A stretch of DNA of 64,000 nucleotides from Scilla litardierei (GCA_030789695.1 CM061142.1:43447375-43511374); one strand, 5' to 3'. Numbered from the stretch's first letter, positions 37,850 to 50,987 are shown. The notes: generated by a model from the sequence alone, not told the origin. A program made the numbers and translations.

Positions 37850-39772
37850 TGTCTTCGTGTGTTTTACTTTTGTTAGACAGTTGTTTTGTTATCGGCGCGT
37901 GGCACCTATACCTTGCTTGGTTGTTGTCGTTTCTTTTGTTGGCCTTGTTCTGGGCCTTTAGACTCTTCTCTTTTAGCCTGGTGGCTTTTCTGGATGTTGA
38001 ACTTATTTGTGATGTTGGACAATATTTGTGAGATGTGAATTTTATTTCAGTCTCTCCTTGTGTTATTATTGCTATTCTGTTGTGGTTACAGGGACCTGTT
38101 TTGTATTGTGGACGCTTATCGGGTTTGGGGCTTCACAGCTCCACTCTCGTGCGGACCTTTTCACGTGCTCGCCTCCATTTTAGGGAAGCGGGTCGTGACA
38201 CCCATTTTTAAATAATTTTTAAAATGTAGCGAAATACGTTTATACGTATTCTTAAAAAAATACGTTTTAAAACTACCTTCGTTCGAGTGCTGCATGTGGG
38301 GGTTTGCGTGGCTCGTCGTCGTCGACCGGGGCATCGGAGGGCGGCAAGGCGGCGGGCGGCATGGGGCGAAGGTGGCGGCAAGTCTCCGAGGATCGACGGG
38401 CGTGGAGACGATGGCGAAGTAGTCGTTGACGTAAGCATGGGGTCACGGTGTAAAGAGGTGACATTGAGCGAGGAGGCGAGCAGCGAGGCGATGTGCTCCG
38501 GGGAGGCGCTGGGGCGGCGTGGCGAAGGAGCGGTGGTGGCGGGAATGGGTGCAGTGGGACAGGGCTTCACGGCGATGTTGCGGGGAGTCTTCACCGTGGA
38601 TGACGACGGCAGGGAGCTTCGGAGCGACGAGGGCGGTGCCACGTCGTTCGATGGTCGGGAGCTCACGGCGGAAGACGTGGGGCGGATCGGAGACGTGGAG
38701 AGGAGACGAGGGCGAAGGCGGGGCGGAGAGCGTGGTTTGAGCTCGAAAACGAGATGAGAGGGGGCGGGCTTCGACGTCGATGAAGCGGAGGTAGAGCTGT
38801 TGGTGGCGGCACGGCGACATGTCAAGGCTGAGGGGGGTCTCGTCGGAAGCTGGGGTCTCCGGTGACGCAGCGATGACGGCGTTCGAGCTCGGAGGAGCTC
38901 CGGTGGTGGGTCGAAGGGAGACGAGGCGTACGGGTGAGTGAGAGTGCGTGAATGTAGAGGTGTGGGTTCGAACGAGATGAAACGGGATTGGGCATGGGTG
39001 TGTGCGTTGGCCTGGGAGAGAAAAGTTGGCGTATGAGGTTTATATAGGTTAATAAAATATTAGTAGTAATAAATTTTTAGTCAATGAAATTAATTAGGGG
39101 TATTTATTAGTTAGGTGATTAGTGTAGACTAACCGTAGAAGGTGTGTGGGTGTGAAACACATGTTAGGTTAAAATAATTTAAATGGTAATTAGCGATAGG
39201 TAATTAGTAATTAGGTAGGGTAATTAGTGACGGTAATTAGCAAAAATTGTAACGAAATAACGATTTTGCCCCCACTATTAAACGTATCCGAAAAATTATG
39301 AAAACATACCCACGAGATCGTATCGTCGCGAGAATCGCGAATACGAAGTCCTTTTCAGGGTTTGAGCTACGGAGATACTAGTTTTAGGCCAAAACGTTTA
39401 GGAAACGGGTCTGCGGGTTCTCTATTGATTTGACTTCAGAAAATTACGAAATAAATATGGAAAGCCCTAAATGATCATTGAATGTTACTGTAAAAGTTTG
39501 AAATCGTTTTGATGATGTTTGTATAGAAATAAATTCATTAAGCCAAAACGATAATAACTGAAAATGAATTTTTATCAGATTATTTAGAGGTATTTGATGA
39601 AACCCGAACGTACTAAAATACTTCATAGCTAGTCTGATATCTCAAAATATTTTTTATAAGCAATTTTTTTCCAAATCGTAAAACTCCTGACAAACCATTA
39701 TAAAATAGTTTAAAATTTTAAAAATTGGTCAAATATGTAAATAGTTTGTCTTGATGAAAACAGGCCGTTACA

Positions 39773-40707
39773 TCCTACCATCCTTAAAATAATCACGTCT
39801 TCGGAATTTCTTAAACAGATAATTTTTGTTATGAAGAAGCTCAAGCAAATAAATGATAGAAAAGATAGTGATCTAGTAAATTAGGTTGTAAATAACATGA
39901 AATATAATGTGATATCATAGCATCAAGAAAACAAGAGATATTATGTATGAATACATACTATTGACATCACCATAGCTTCCGTAACTAGTCCTGAGAATAG
40001 TATCATAATAATTATCTCGACTTTTCAAGCAATGAAATGATAGTTATTATGATAATATCTGTTCGAACTTGGAACTTAAGGTGATAAGTCGGTAGCAAGC
40101 TATCTAAACTATATAAAAAGGAGGATCATAAAGTTTAACGCTTCTACTCGTTCTAATGGTGACTAACAGATCGAGCTAAGGATGTCATTGCCTCTGTAAA
40201 TTTGCTCTGGTCTCCACTGGTCCTTCTGATCTGCTTCGGTTGAACTCAAACATCGGATGGTCAAGACTTAGAATGCTACCCTCCTTAAAATAAATGTAGC
40301 TAGAGTATGGGTGAGCTAAGCACAACTATAAATACTTCAAGACTAAGAAGGGCAATCCAGTGGTCAATTTCCGACTGAAGGAAGGGCGATGATGAATGAA
40401 GTGGGTAGATAGTTCAACCTATAAAAATCACTCTAACTGCTAGCAAAAGAGGTTACTATGGAACGTATATCAAAAGAATGGAATACGAATTTCTAGACCA
40501 GGGTTAAAAGTTCGAAAGAGATGAAGAGAATCAAAGAAGACCTAATGAAGATGGTAATAAGGACGCTTCACCAGTATATCCAATACATGTGAATACTCGG
40601 GACATCCCGTACTCGAGAGTTCTATTTGAGTATTTTATATAGTACACCCTGATCTTGATATATTGTTCACGAGGTAGGTAGCACGGACCTGCGTGGGCCA
40701 CCAAAGC
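39773..40707 (-). other. Interior of the 17.3-kb element (remnant, non-coding)
   Basis: Only 935 bp between the two LTRs. At its left end the minus strand reads TTTTAAGGATGGTAGGA directly before the 3' LTR, matching the purine tract of the Gypsy element near 63165. No open frame of note and no recognisable domain. Confidence 0.8.
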
Positions 40708-41002
40708 TGTAACGACCCGATTTCTGGGCCCGTTACTTTTTGGTATTTGCGCAGGTCCTGCAGTTAACCATTGAAAACAAAATAGCCACGATACAGAGAT
40801 GTACAAAAATACCCAAATAGTGTCCAATTATTACATCCATACAGTACAAAAATGTTCCAACAAATGTACATGAAGGAAAGAAATACAACTGAAAATGACT
40901 CTGAAAGCTGCGGTCTCAAGGTCGAACTCTGGCGCTATTAACTCAAGAGCATCTACCTCCTTATGTACGTCGTTTGCGGTGCCACAGAGATGGAACCGTA
41001 GG

Positions 41003-44000
41003 TGTCACGACCCCTTCCATGGGATACACAATGAGAACTAAAAACGTATCTACAGGTCCACTGTGCATTGCTGGGAATAATACATGTAGTATTCAACAAA
41101 CAGCCAACCAACAACACAGAACGTCACAAAGTCACAGAGAAGTACCGAAAACCAAACACTGACAATTTCATATACATCTCAAACGTCCCATAGCATCAAT
41201 TCATATAGTACAAACATCTCTCATCCCAAAAAAACCCAAAGTACACATTGATCTCTCATCACCCCGCTCTCTCATCACCCCTCACCACCCAACCTAAGCT
41301 CCAACTGCCAACAACAGAACTCCAAACTCAACCTCCAGCTCTAATAGCCATCACCAAGAACCACACCTGAAAAGTCAAGGGGGGCACGTCAACACGTGAC
41401 CGAATAGGAATGCCAACTCTCTCTAGCATGCTATTATGAAAATACAACTATTCTACATGCATTCATAGCAAGGTGCAAATGAAGTATGAAACGAGCTAAA
41501 GGGAACACGAGTATGATATAAAGCATTGAATGCATAACATAAACGAAAGTACAACAACAAAATAGTGCAACAACATAAGTAAAATAAACGCAAGCGACAA
41601 GAACTACCATAGGCGAAGTATATGACGAGGGTATACAACTTGGAAGGGCTACAAGAAAAGAACGTACAAGTAAGCAACAATTGATAATGCTACAACAGTA
41701 ATGAAAGTTATCTGAAGTGTTTTGGACCCTAAGTAGTGGGTAGATACTCTTGAGACTGGACCTCACCCCCAGTTGGGGTGGAACAGGCAAACTCTCCGAG
41801 ACAAGCTCTTACTAAAGGAGCCCTGTTTTTCCCATTATTTCCCCTTCACATTTCTCCAATTCTCCACATTTCCGCCACTCCCCGCCACTCGGGCAAGAAC
41901 AGGAGGGCCACCAACCACCAGTCCAGCCCCTCATGTTTTTCCCACGACTTATTGTCTCCCAATCCCCGTGTCATCCGCATTTAAAAGGACTTAATCACTT
42001 ATTAACATTCAAGTCAAGGGTGCTAGCATACAACATTTAGAGAATTGTATTTAACTACACTAAAGTGACATAAAAATGACATAAGGGAAACAACAATGCT
42101 AGCATATTAGAGTTACATTTAAATTAACAAGAACATGAACCATTTACATTCAAACTTGGTATGAAATATTAAGGTGACATAAAAAGCTCCATGATCAAAA
42201 GAAAGCAACATGAACTAATTCCAATGGAACATCATGGTGGGATTAAAGATTAGTTGGCAACATGGATCCCTTTCCATAATCCTCATTTGTGCACCATACA
42301 CCATTCTTCATGTAACATACACAACATAAACCAACTCCATGCAACCCGCATCATTTTCCATTTACATCAACAATTCCCCAAACCACAAACATAACTTCAT
42401 TAGGAATCTTTTGCACATGAGACATATTAGAGTCATGACATGAAAAGGGATGCATTCCATAATTAAAGATAATGCTTGGATGAATTGTAATAATAATCCA
42501 TAAGGAGATGGAATTCCCACTTCAAGTAACACTAATGCACATGCATAGTAGAAGAAAATTTAGCATGACGTTATAGTTATAACATCTCTAAACATTCAGC
42601 TTGCTGGAAATTACACATCAGTCAGATTGAATGACAGTTTACTCCATATTTTTGTATGGAACATAACAATGCAATGTAAATAAAAGTTGTAGCTATGATA
42701 GTGTTGGACCCATAGATAAAATTTCAGGCAAAAATATTAAGTGGATGATTTATAGTGAATTATTTGGTGAAGTCTACCAAATCTATTTTCCAGACAGATT
42801 TCAAAGTCTGTCTTGATGGCTAATTTTGGGCCTATTGCAGTCAGAATTTCGAAAATTAAGCATTCTGATGAAGTTGGAGAAAAACTTGTTAACTTCCAAC
42901 GAGACTAAAATCATGCAATTCCAGTGTGTGTGCAGGTAATAAGCTTCGTTTTTGCTAAACTGTGTACAGGTTGACAAAATTGCAGACATGCTGTAAAGAA
43001 TGAATTTTTAACATAATTTTCAGTTCGAATTGGAAAAAGTTGTGAATATGAAAGTTTCTCATAACTAGAGATACACAACATATAAAATTTCCAAGGCAGT
43101 CCTAATAGCCAATTAATCCCAGCACTTAGTCAAAGTTTCAGCTTTAATCAAGAGATGAAATTATTCAACCAAGATGAGATTTTTACTTCTACAAATGACA
43201 ATCAAAATAGCATACTATGGAAATTGGATTCCTACCTCAAGTTGTTTCATTTTACTGCCCAAAATCCAATCTTGCTATCATCCAAGACTCCCCTCAAAGC
43301 TCCCACCAAAAAGCTCCCAACTTCATTCATGACAACCTCTCTTTAAGCTCCAAAAGAACCCACAACTTCTACCATCCATAAGGGGTCCAAAGGGAGGGAA
43401 AAACATGAGAATTCCTTGAAAAATGGAACAAAAGGAGAGGGGAGATGGAGAAGAACGAAAATGAAGGAGGATGATGGAGGAAAGAAAGGGATAAGTGTTA
43501 ATAATGAAAGGGAGTTCTCAATTCTTCTCCACTCTTCCATCTTTTGTCATTTTCCTCTTTTTCTTTCCTTTTTATTTTCTTTAAATCCATTCTCTTTTCC
43601 ATTAAGCAACCATGTTTCGAAAGTCTAACTTCCTTACACACAGCACATCTCCTTATACACACACCCTTTCTAATTACAAAAAGGCCACCACTCTACACAC
43701 ACTCCTTTGCTAACCATACACACATCCTCTTATAACTATTAACAATCTTGCCATTCATACAAGTGGGTCACCCATTACTAATAACATTATCTTACTAATA
43801 ATGATACACAATAGTAGTAGTACACGCATACATGACATACTAATAATGTTCACTACAAATCACACAACCATATCACTACTTTACTATACACACTACTACT
43901 CGCATAATTATTCACATATACATCCATGGCATCATCATTCATACAATCATAGGCATCCAAATAATACATTCATATAGATATACATTCATCCATATAGGCA

Positions 44001-44160
44001 TACAAATGGGCAACACATAGGGAACTTACTACGCACAATACATATTTATTATGCACAATACATATTTACTATGCACACTACACATGTATACAAGCACATA
44101 TTCACTGCATAACACACAAAACTATACACCATACTGTATATGGCACTCTGAGCCATTACA
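41003..44160 (-). mobile_element. Solo LTR (3.2 kb), minus orientation, inside LTR copy B
   Basis: Reads TGTCACGACCCC...GAGCCATTACA on the plus strand, flanked by the exact duplication GTAGG (40998-41002 and 44161-44165). Copy A is empty at this site (CCGTAGATAAGTCAC near 33655). It is the inverse-orientation relative of 46427-49415: long matching stretches include GTGTGTGCAGGTAATAAGC and its complement. No coding interior. Confidence 0.92.
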
Positions 44161-44806
44161 GTAGGTAAGTCACAACAATTCTAGCAATAGAAATAAAGAA
44201 GTGCAAAAGTATGGAACAAGCTATAGTAAACAAAAGATGGTCATGTAGGTACAAAAGTAAGGTATGAGCTGACAGGTATGTAAGAGTGATAAGTAAAATA
44301 CTGGTAGTTATTCAGACGTGGTAAGTGGTACATGTAATGCATAAAGTAAAGGTGACTGTGCGAGTGCAAAAGTAACGTACAAGACTAACAACTGTGGCAT
44401 GGCAAATGGTAGCAACAATATTTTAACCAACAGACAATGTGATGACGATAGTTAGACATACAGGTGGTTGTAGCAACACTTAAGAAGGTGAGCGTCGCTT
44501 GACTATCTAATAGTGTAGGCATGCCTAATAATAAGAAGTATAGCTTAACTCCCAAATCAGCCAGGCAGTCAGGGCTTGAAGGCACAGGTCACTTCAAAGA
44601 CCGCAGGAACAAATCCCTTGGTTGACCAACCCCCTTCCCATTCCTTTCTAGACACTGATTCGGTCGTAATTTAAGACCGCTTGTTATTATACCGCCCTGC
44701 CACGTTCGAGTAGTCTCGACTTAGTAAGTAGGACAGTGGTATCAAGTCAGCAATAATGTTTTAGTAAACAAACAAACTAGTGCATCAGTCTTACATGCAG
44801 TAAGGG

Positions 44807-45034
44807 CCCAATAGTGTGCTCCGTAAATGTGCTTCGTAAATGCCCGAAGGCCCAATAGTGTGATTCGTAATGTGCTTCGTAAATGCCTGAGGGCCCAATA
44901 GTGTGATCCGTAATGTGCTCCGTAAATGCCCGAGGGCCCAATAGTGTGATCCGTAATGTGCTCCGTAAATACCTGAAGGCCCAATAATGTGTTCCGTAAA
45001 GTGCTCCGTAAATGCCCGAGGGCCCAATAGTGTG
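44807..45034. repeat. 43-bp minisatellite, five units (LTR copy B)
   Basis: Same unit as at 34302 but five units, one with an extra base. Confidence 0.94.
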
Positions 45035-45106
45035 TACGACAACCATAAACACAAATTCGTGTGAGTACTTGCGTACAGTAAAACACAGTAGGAGGTGGTT
45101 GATACT

Positions 45107-45110
<4 letters not shown>

Positions 45111-45151
<41 letters not shown>
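45111..45151. repeat. (TA)n microsatellite, about 20 units
   Basis: Alternating T/A over 41 bases; the matching site in LTR copy A (near 34691) has only about four units. Confidence 0.95.
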
Positions 45152-45153
<2 letters not shown>

Positions 45154-46426
45154 TAGTTAATTGGTAAATACTTGCGGTATTTACTTGCTGAAAAGTCAAG
45201 GCAGAAGCCTCAACAGAGAATATCAGTCCTGAGCAATGCTTTGAAGTCCAACAACTACGATATCTAATTCCATAAAAGTGCACTATCTCAATTTAGTCCT
45301 GAGCAATGCTTTGAACTCCAACAATTATAATATTTAATTCCATAAAAGGGCACTATCTCAATTTCCTTTGGTCATTCCACTATTGATTAGTTCTATAGTT
45401 AATTAGGTTTCTAGTCAATTGTTCAGGTCAATAGATGTTCTGAGAATATATATGAGATCCTAAGTTCATACCAGTACACTATCTAAATTTCTAAAACTAG
45501 AATTAGAGTGACTTACCATATTTGAGATTGTCGTGGTAAGACGAGGTTGGAGTTAGAGCTTATAAAGATGCTGGTGCACGAGAATTAGTACCTGCAATCA
45601 CAAGAAATCATCAGTTACTGGCTATCCTATTTCTATCTATTTAATTTGATTGTCTTGATTTTATAACTGACTGAAATGTCGTCACAAAGTGTTCTAAATT
45701 TTTTTATAGGCTAGATATGATTAAAATAATTTTACAGAAGGAGAAAATATTTTTCTGAAGCTTATAGTAAATTTTATAATTTTTAAAAGCTTAAAGTAGA
45801 TTTAAAACTAATTTTTAATTAAGTGACGTAATTATTCAACAATTTATTCTGGACGCAATCTGTATCGAAAAGTTGCAAATGAGCTGTCAAAATGACCGTC
45901 TCGAAGAGTACTTTAACATATGTTTTTATCACGTACTAGTTTACGTGAAAATAGCAAGCTACTAATTTTTGAATGAAAATAACCTATTTAACTTTTAGGC
46001 TTAAAAATTAATTTTGAAAAACTAAGCATCTGATTGAGATGAAACTAGTGCCATTGGGGTCAGAATGTCATTTCTGATTTTCTGGAGCAAGTCGCATATT
46101 TTTCCGACCCTTATATAATTAGTTATCAATTATTTACCAAATAACCCATTTTTTAAATAATTTTTAAATGTAGCGAAATACGTTTATACGTATTCTTAAA
46201 AAAATACGTTTTAAAACTACCTTCGTTCAAGCGCTGCATGTGGGGGTTTGTGTGGCTCGTCGTCGTCGACCGGGGCATCAGAGGGCAGCAAGGCGGCGGG
46301 CGGCGTGGGGCGAAGGTGGCGGCGAGTCTCCGAGGATCGACAGGCATGGAGACGATGGCGAAGCTGTCGTTGACGTGGGCGTGTGGTCGCGATGTAACGA
46401 GGTGACGTCGAGCGAGGAGGCGGAAC

Positions 46427-49415
46427 TGTAATGGCCCTAGTTCATATACTTAGGGTGTGTACAGTAATATATGTGTGTGGTGTATTTGTACCAGTATATT
46501 GTTGTATAGTGTGTAGTGTGTATAGTAATACCATATTGGATGCCTACGTAGTTGCCTATTGTTGTGCTATGAGCAGAGATAAGCCTATATCTCTTGTATG
46601 CCTGAGTATATGGTGTGATGCATATTAGAGAGAAGTTAGTGGGTATAAGTTGGTGTAGAGAGTGAGAATCGGTGTATAATCGGAAGTGTAGTGTATTTAG
46701 TAAGTGAGAGGGAGTGTGTCGAGTAATAAGGGATTTGTGATGGGCAAGTGGGGATGTAAGGAAGGGGAAGGAGTAGTGGTCTTTGCATTTAAACCCAAGA
46801 GATTGCATTGATACCCAATCACTTTTCATTTCTACCCAAAATTGGACTAGTTTCCAAAAGTGATATATGAAAGGGGTTTTAGGCAAAATTTTCTCCTATG
46901 GCAAGACTTGTAAATAGATGGAGAAGGTGGAGGGCCAATATGAAGAGAGCTAATGATGGGTTATCATGTTGCATAATGGCATATTGGTAAATAAGTGGAG
47001 GTGAGGGGTATTTGGAAATGGGGGGTATTTTGGTCATTCCCTTTAGCAAGAAGTTTCCACACACACCCACACACTTCACTAACCCTTATCCCAACCTCTC
47101 TCTCCCCTAAATTAGTTAGGCCGAAATTTCTAGAGCAAAAACAAAAAAAAGAAAAGAAAAAGAAAGAAAGGAAGAAAGAAGAGAAAGGAAGGGAGAATCC
47201 AAGGAAAGAGAAAGAGGAGGAAGGAGAAGGAAAGAAGGAGACATCCAATTTTAATGAGGTAAGAATCCAATTTTTCCTATTGTGCTATTTAGTTGTCATT
47301 TGTATATTGGTTCATGTTTAATTTTGAGCTTAATACATGATTAATTTCTTGAAACACTTTTGTTCTTGATGCTGAAAATTTTATCCCGAAAATCTGAAAC
47401 TTTAACTAAGTTCTGGGCTTAATTGGCTATTAGTAATGCTCTGAAAATTTTACATGTTGTTTATTTCGTAGTTATGAACAACTTTCATGTTCACAACCTT
47501 TTCCAATTCGAACCGGAAGTTATGTTAAAAATTCATTCTTTACAACATGTCTGCAATTCTGTCAACCTGTACACAGTTTAGCAAAACGAAGCTTATTACC
47601 TGCACACACACACTGGAATGGCATGATTTTAGTCTCGTTGGAAAGCTAACAAGTTTTCCTCCAACTTCGTTAAATTGCTTAATTTTCGTAATTCTGACTG
47701 CAATAGGCCCAAAATCAGCAATTAAAACAGACTCTGAAATCTGTCTGGAAAACAGATTTGGCAGACTTCACCAAATAATTCACCATAAATCAATTATTTA
47801 ATATATTTGCCTGAAAGTTTATCTTTGTATCCAGAACTATCATACCTACAACTTTCATTTACATTTCATTGTTATGTTCCATACAAAAATATGGAGTAAA
47901 ATGCCAATCAATCTGACTGTTGTGCAATTTTCAGCAAGCTGGACTGTTTTGGGTGAAATGTTGAAGGTGTAAACTCATCTGTATTTAAAAGAGAACCATT
48001 GGTGAAATGCATTTAATTTCATGCTTTGAAATTAATCAATCCCTTTCAAGTTATATTATGCCATTAGTGGCCTTATGTTGTGTTGGTGGAATTACTTGTA
48101 TGTAGTCAAGTATGAAATTAATCATTTCACTAAAAAGTTACTATCTTGCTATTGGTCCTATGTTGGTTTCAATTGATATGGATTATGTTCAGTATGCTCT
48201 CCAAGTATTTGGGAAGGGCTATTGCGTATTTGGGCTATGTTGAAATGTTGTGGATGGAAGATTATATGTGTTGGAATCGTATGTGTTGGAAATGAGAACT
48301 ATGTGGCAAATGTTGTGGTTGGAAAAGTTATATGTGTTGTAATGAGAGGAGGTGAAAATAGTGGTTGTCATGTGATTTCTTTTGCTACACATTAATTTTT
48401 AATTGAAATGCTGATAAATGAATAAGTCCTCTTAAATGAGGGTGACACGGGGATTGGGGGACACTAAGTTGTGGGGAAAACATGAGGGGCTGGACTGGTG
48501 GTTGGTGGCTCTCCTGTTCTTGCCCGAGTGGCGGGGAGTGGCAGAAATGAGGAGAAATGGAGAAATGTGAAGGGGAAATAAGGGGAAAACAGGGCTCCTT
48601 TAGTAAGAGCTTGTCTCGGGGAGTTTTCCTGTTCCACCCCAACTAGGGGGTGAGGTCTAGTCCCAAGAGGGTCTACCCACTACTTAGGGTCCAAAACACT
48701 TCACATAACGTTCATTATTTTGTAGCATTATCAAATGTTGCTTACTTGTACGTCCTTTACTTGTAGCCCTTCCATGTTGTATACCTTTGTTATATGCATC
48801 ACATACTGTAGTTCTTGTCGCTTGCGTTTATTTTACTTATGTTGTTGCACTCTTTAGTTGTTGTACTTTCGTTATGTTATGCTTTCAATGCTTTTTGTCA
48901 TTCATATGTTCTTTTAGCTCATTCCATACTTCATTTGCACCTTGCTATGAATGCATGTAAAATAGTTGCATTTTCATAATAGCATACTAGTGGGAGTTGG
49001 CATTCCTACTGGGTCACGCGTTGACGTGCCCCCGTTGACTTTTTCAGGTGTGGTTCATGGGGATGGCAGATGGAGCTGGAGGTTGAGGTTGGAGGGCTGT
49101 TGTTGGGAGTTGGAGCTTAGATTGGGTGGTGAGGGGTAAGAGGAGAGCTATGTGTACTTTGGGTTTTCTTTTGGGGTGAGAGATGCTTGAACTATATGAA
49201 TTGGTGAAATGGGATGTTTGAGATGTATATGAAATTGTTCAGTGTTTGGCTTTCAGTATTTCTCTGTGACTTTGTATCGTCTGTATTTGTTGGTTGGCTG
49301 TTTGTTGAATACCACATGTACTATTCCCAGCAATACGCAATGGACCTGCAGATACGTTTGTAGTTCTCGTCATGTACCCTGCCTCCCTACGTATCTCAGG
49401 GAGCGGGTCGTGGCA
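46427..49415 (+). mobile_element. Solo LTR (3.0 kb), plus orientation, inside LTR copy B
   Basis: TGTAATGGCCC...GGTCGTGGCA, an insertion relative to copy A (GAGGAGGCGAGCAGCGAGG near 38475). The flanks GGAAC and GAAGC are only an imperfect target-site duplication. It carries a purine-rich tract (47136-47240). It is homologous, in the opposite orientation, to 41003-44160. No coding interior. Confidence 0.88.
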
Positions 49416-50674
49416 GAAGCAGCGAGGCGATGTGCTCCGGGGAGGCGCTGGGGCAGCGTGGCGAAGGAGCGGTGGTGGCAGGAATCGGTGCAGTGGGATG
49501 GGGCTTCACGGCGATGCTGCGGGGGAGTATTTGCCATGGCTGACGATGGCAGGGAGTTTCGGAGCGACAAGGGCGGTGCCACGTCGTTCGGTGGTCGGGA
49601 GCTCATGGCGGAAGACGTGGGGCGGATCGGAGACGTGGAGAGGAGACGAGGGAGAAGGCGGGGTGGAGAGCGTGGGTTGAGCTCGAAAACGAGATGAGAG
49701 GGGGCGGGCTTCGACGTCGAGGCTGAGGGGGTCTCGTCGGAAGCGGGGGTCTCCGGTGACGCAGCGACGACGGTGTTCGAGCTCGGAGGAGCTCCGGTGG
49801 TGGGTTGAAGGGAGACGAGGCGTATGGGTGAGTGAGAGTGCGTGAATGTAGAGGTGTGGGTTCGAACGAGATGAAACGGGCTTGGGTATGGGTGTGTGCG
49901 TTAGCCTGGGAGAGAAAAGTTAGCATATGGGGTTTATATAGGTTAATAAAATATTAGTAGTAATAAATTTTTAGTTAATGAAATTAATTAGGGATATTTA
50001 ATAGTTAGGTGATTAGTGTAGACTAACCGTAGAAGGTGTGTGTGGGTGTGAAACACATGTTAGGTTAAAATAATTTAAATGGTAATTAGCGATAGGTAAT
50101 TAGTAATTAGGTAGGGTAATTAGTGACAGTAATTAGCAAAATTTGTAACGAAATAACGATTTTGCCCTTACTAGTAAATGTGTCCGAAAAATTATGAAAA
50201 CATACCCACGAGATCGTATCGTCGCGAGAATCGCGAATACGAAGTCTTTTTCAGGGTTTGAGCTACGGAGATACTAGTTTTAGGCCAAAACGTTTAGGAA
50301 GCAGGTCTGTGGGTTCTCTATTGATTTGACTTCAGAAAATTACGAAATAAATATGGAAAGCCCTAAATGATCATTGAATGTTACTGTAAAAGTTTGAAAT
50401 CGTTTTGATGATGTTTGTATAGAAAATAAATTCATTAAGCCAAAACGATAATAACTGAAAATGAATTTTTATCAGATTATTTAGAGGTATCTGATGAAAC
50501 CCGAACTTACTAAAATACTTCATAGCTAGTCTGATATCTCAAAATATTTTTTATAAGCAATTTTTTTCCAAATCGTAAAACTCCTGACAAACCATTATAA
50601 CATAGTTTAAAAATTTAAAAATTGGTCAAATACGTAAATAGTTTGTCTTGATGAAAACAGGCCGTTACAGAAAG

Positions 50675-50987
50675 AGTACTCAGTTTATCGCAAAGTTGGT
50701 AAGAAATTAATTGATGCTAATTAATTGGGTATTTATTAATATTTTTAGATATTGATTAATGAAATGTAATGTCGGTACATGAATGCAGATAAATTACGAA
50801 GATGGAGATGGACCTATTACAAATTGAGCGGATTGTTGAAGAAGATGATAAACAAACAATGGTACGTAATGTTTGCGACATGTTAAATGTAACATTAACT
50901 GGAAAATAAAGTAAATAAGTAAATGATTATTTTGGTATGTAATAATCCATGGTAATGTAGAAAGCTCAAAAGTTAAAGAAGATTTTG
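50675..50987 (+). other. Flanking sequence with exon-like segments, right of the 17-kb insertion
   Basis: Continues the target-site sequence after GAAAG. A donor-like GTTG|GTAAGA occurs at 50698, an acceptor-like GAATGCAG at 50788, a donor-like AATG|GTACGT at 50861 and an acceptor-like AATGTAG at 50960. The segment 50789-50861 is open in two frames. No family is recognised, so this is only a possible broken or small gene. Confidence 0.25.

Larger units (their letters stand above)
35699..38200 (+). mobile_element. Solo LTR (2.5 kb) inside LTR copy A
   Basis: TGTAACGACTGC...GGTCGTGACA, flanked by the exact duplication CCCAT (35694-35698 and 38201-38205). Copy B is empty at this site (ATAACCCATTTTTTAAATAA near 46143), proving insertion. 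There is no internal coding sequence, as expected of a solo LTR left by recombination. It has a TATA box CCTATAAATACCC (near 36427), a four-unit palindromic repeat (35966-36386) and a 35-codon acidic ORF (37742-37849). Probably Gypsy-derived from its ends. Confidence 0.93.
33366..39772 (-). repeat. 3' LTR (copy A) of the 17.3-kb element
   Basis: Plus-strand reading TGTAACGACCCG...GGCCGTTACA. Contains a 43-bp minisatellite (34302-34614), a 70-bp duplication (34773-34912), a solo-LTR insertion (35699-38200), a GC-rich stretch (38280-39000), and a minus-strand TATA box TATATAAAC (39038-39046) that would be the U3 promoter. Net length about 3.9 kb. Confidence 0.92.
33366..50669 (-). mobile_element. 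17.3-kb LTR retroelement with giant LTRs and almost no interior, containing three solo LTRs
   Basis: Exact target-site duplication GAAAG on both sides (33361-33365 and 50670-50674). On the minus strand: 5' LTR 40708-50669, interior 39773-40707, 3' LTR 33366-39772. Without later insertions each LTR is about 3.8-3.9 kb and the interior only 935 bp. The LTR ends (TGTAACGG...GGTCGTTACA on the minus strand) and the purine tract next to the 3' LTR resemble those of the Tekay-like Gypsy element at 51166-63999. I take it to be a non-autonomous or internally deleted Gypsy element. The LTRs differ by a few per cent where I compared them. Confidence 0.9.
40708..50669 (-). repeat. 5' LTR (copy B) of the 17.3-kb element
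   Basis: Plus-strand reading TGTAACGACCCG...GGCCGTTACA, homologous to copy A along its length apart from insertions. It holds two solo LTRs (41003-44160 and 46427-49415), the 43-bp minisatellite with five units and an expanded TA repeat. Minus-strand TATA near 49933-49940. Net length about 3.8 kb. Confidence 0.92.

Noticed and set aside
38208..38825. 205-codon minus-strand open frame rich in Ser, Pro and Arg
   Set aside because: It lies in the GC-rich leader part of an LTR, has low complexity, and the matching stretch in the other LTR copy does not keep the frame. GC-rich sequence gives long open frames by chance.
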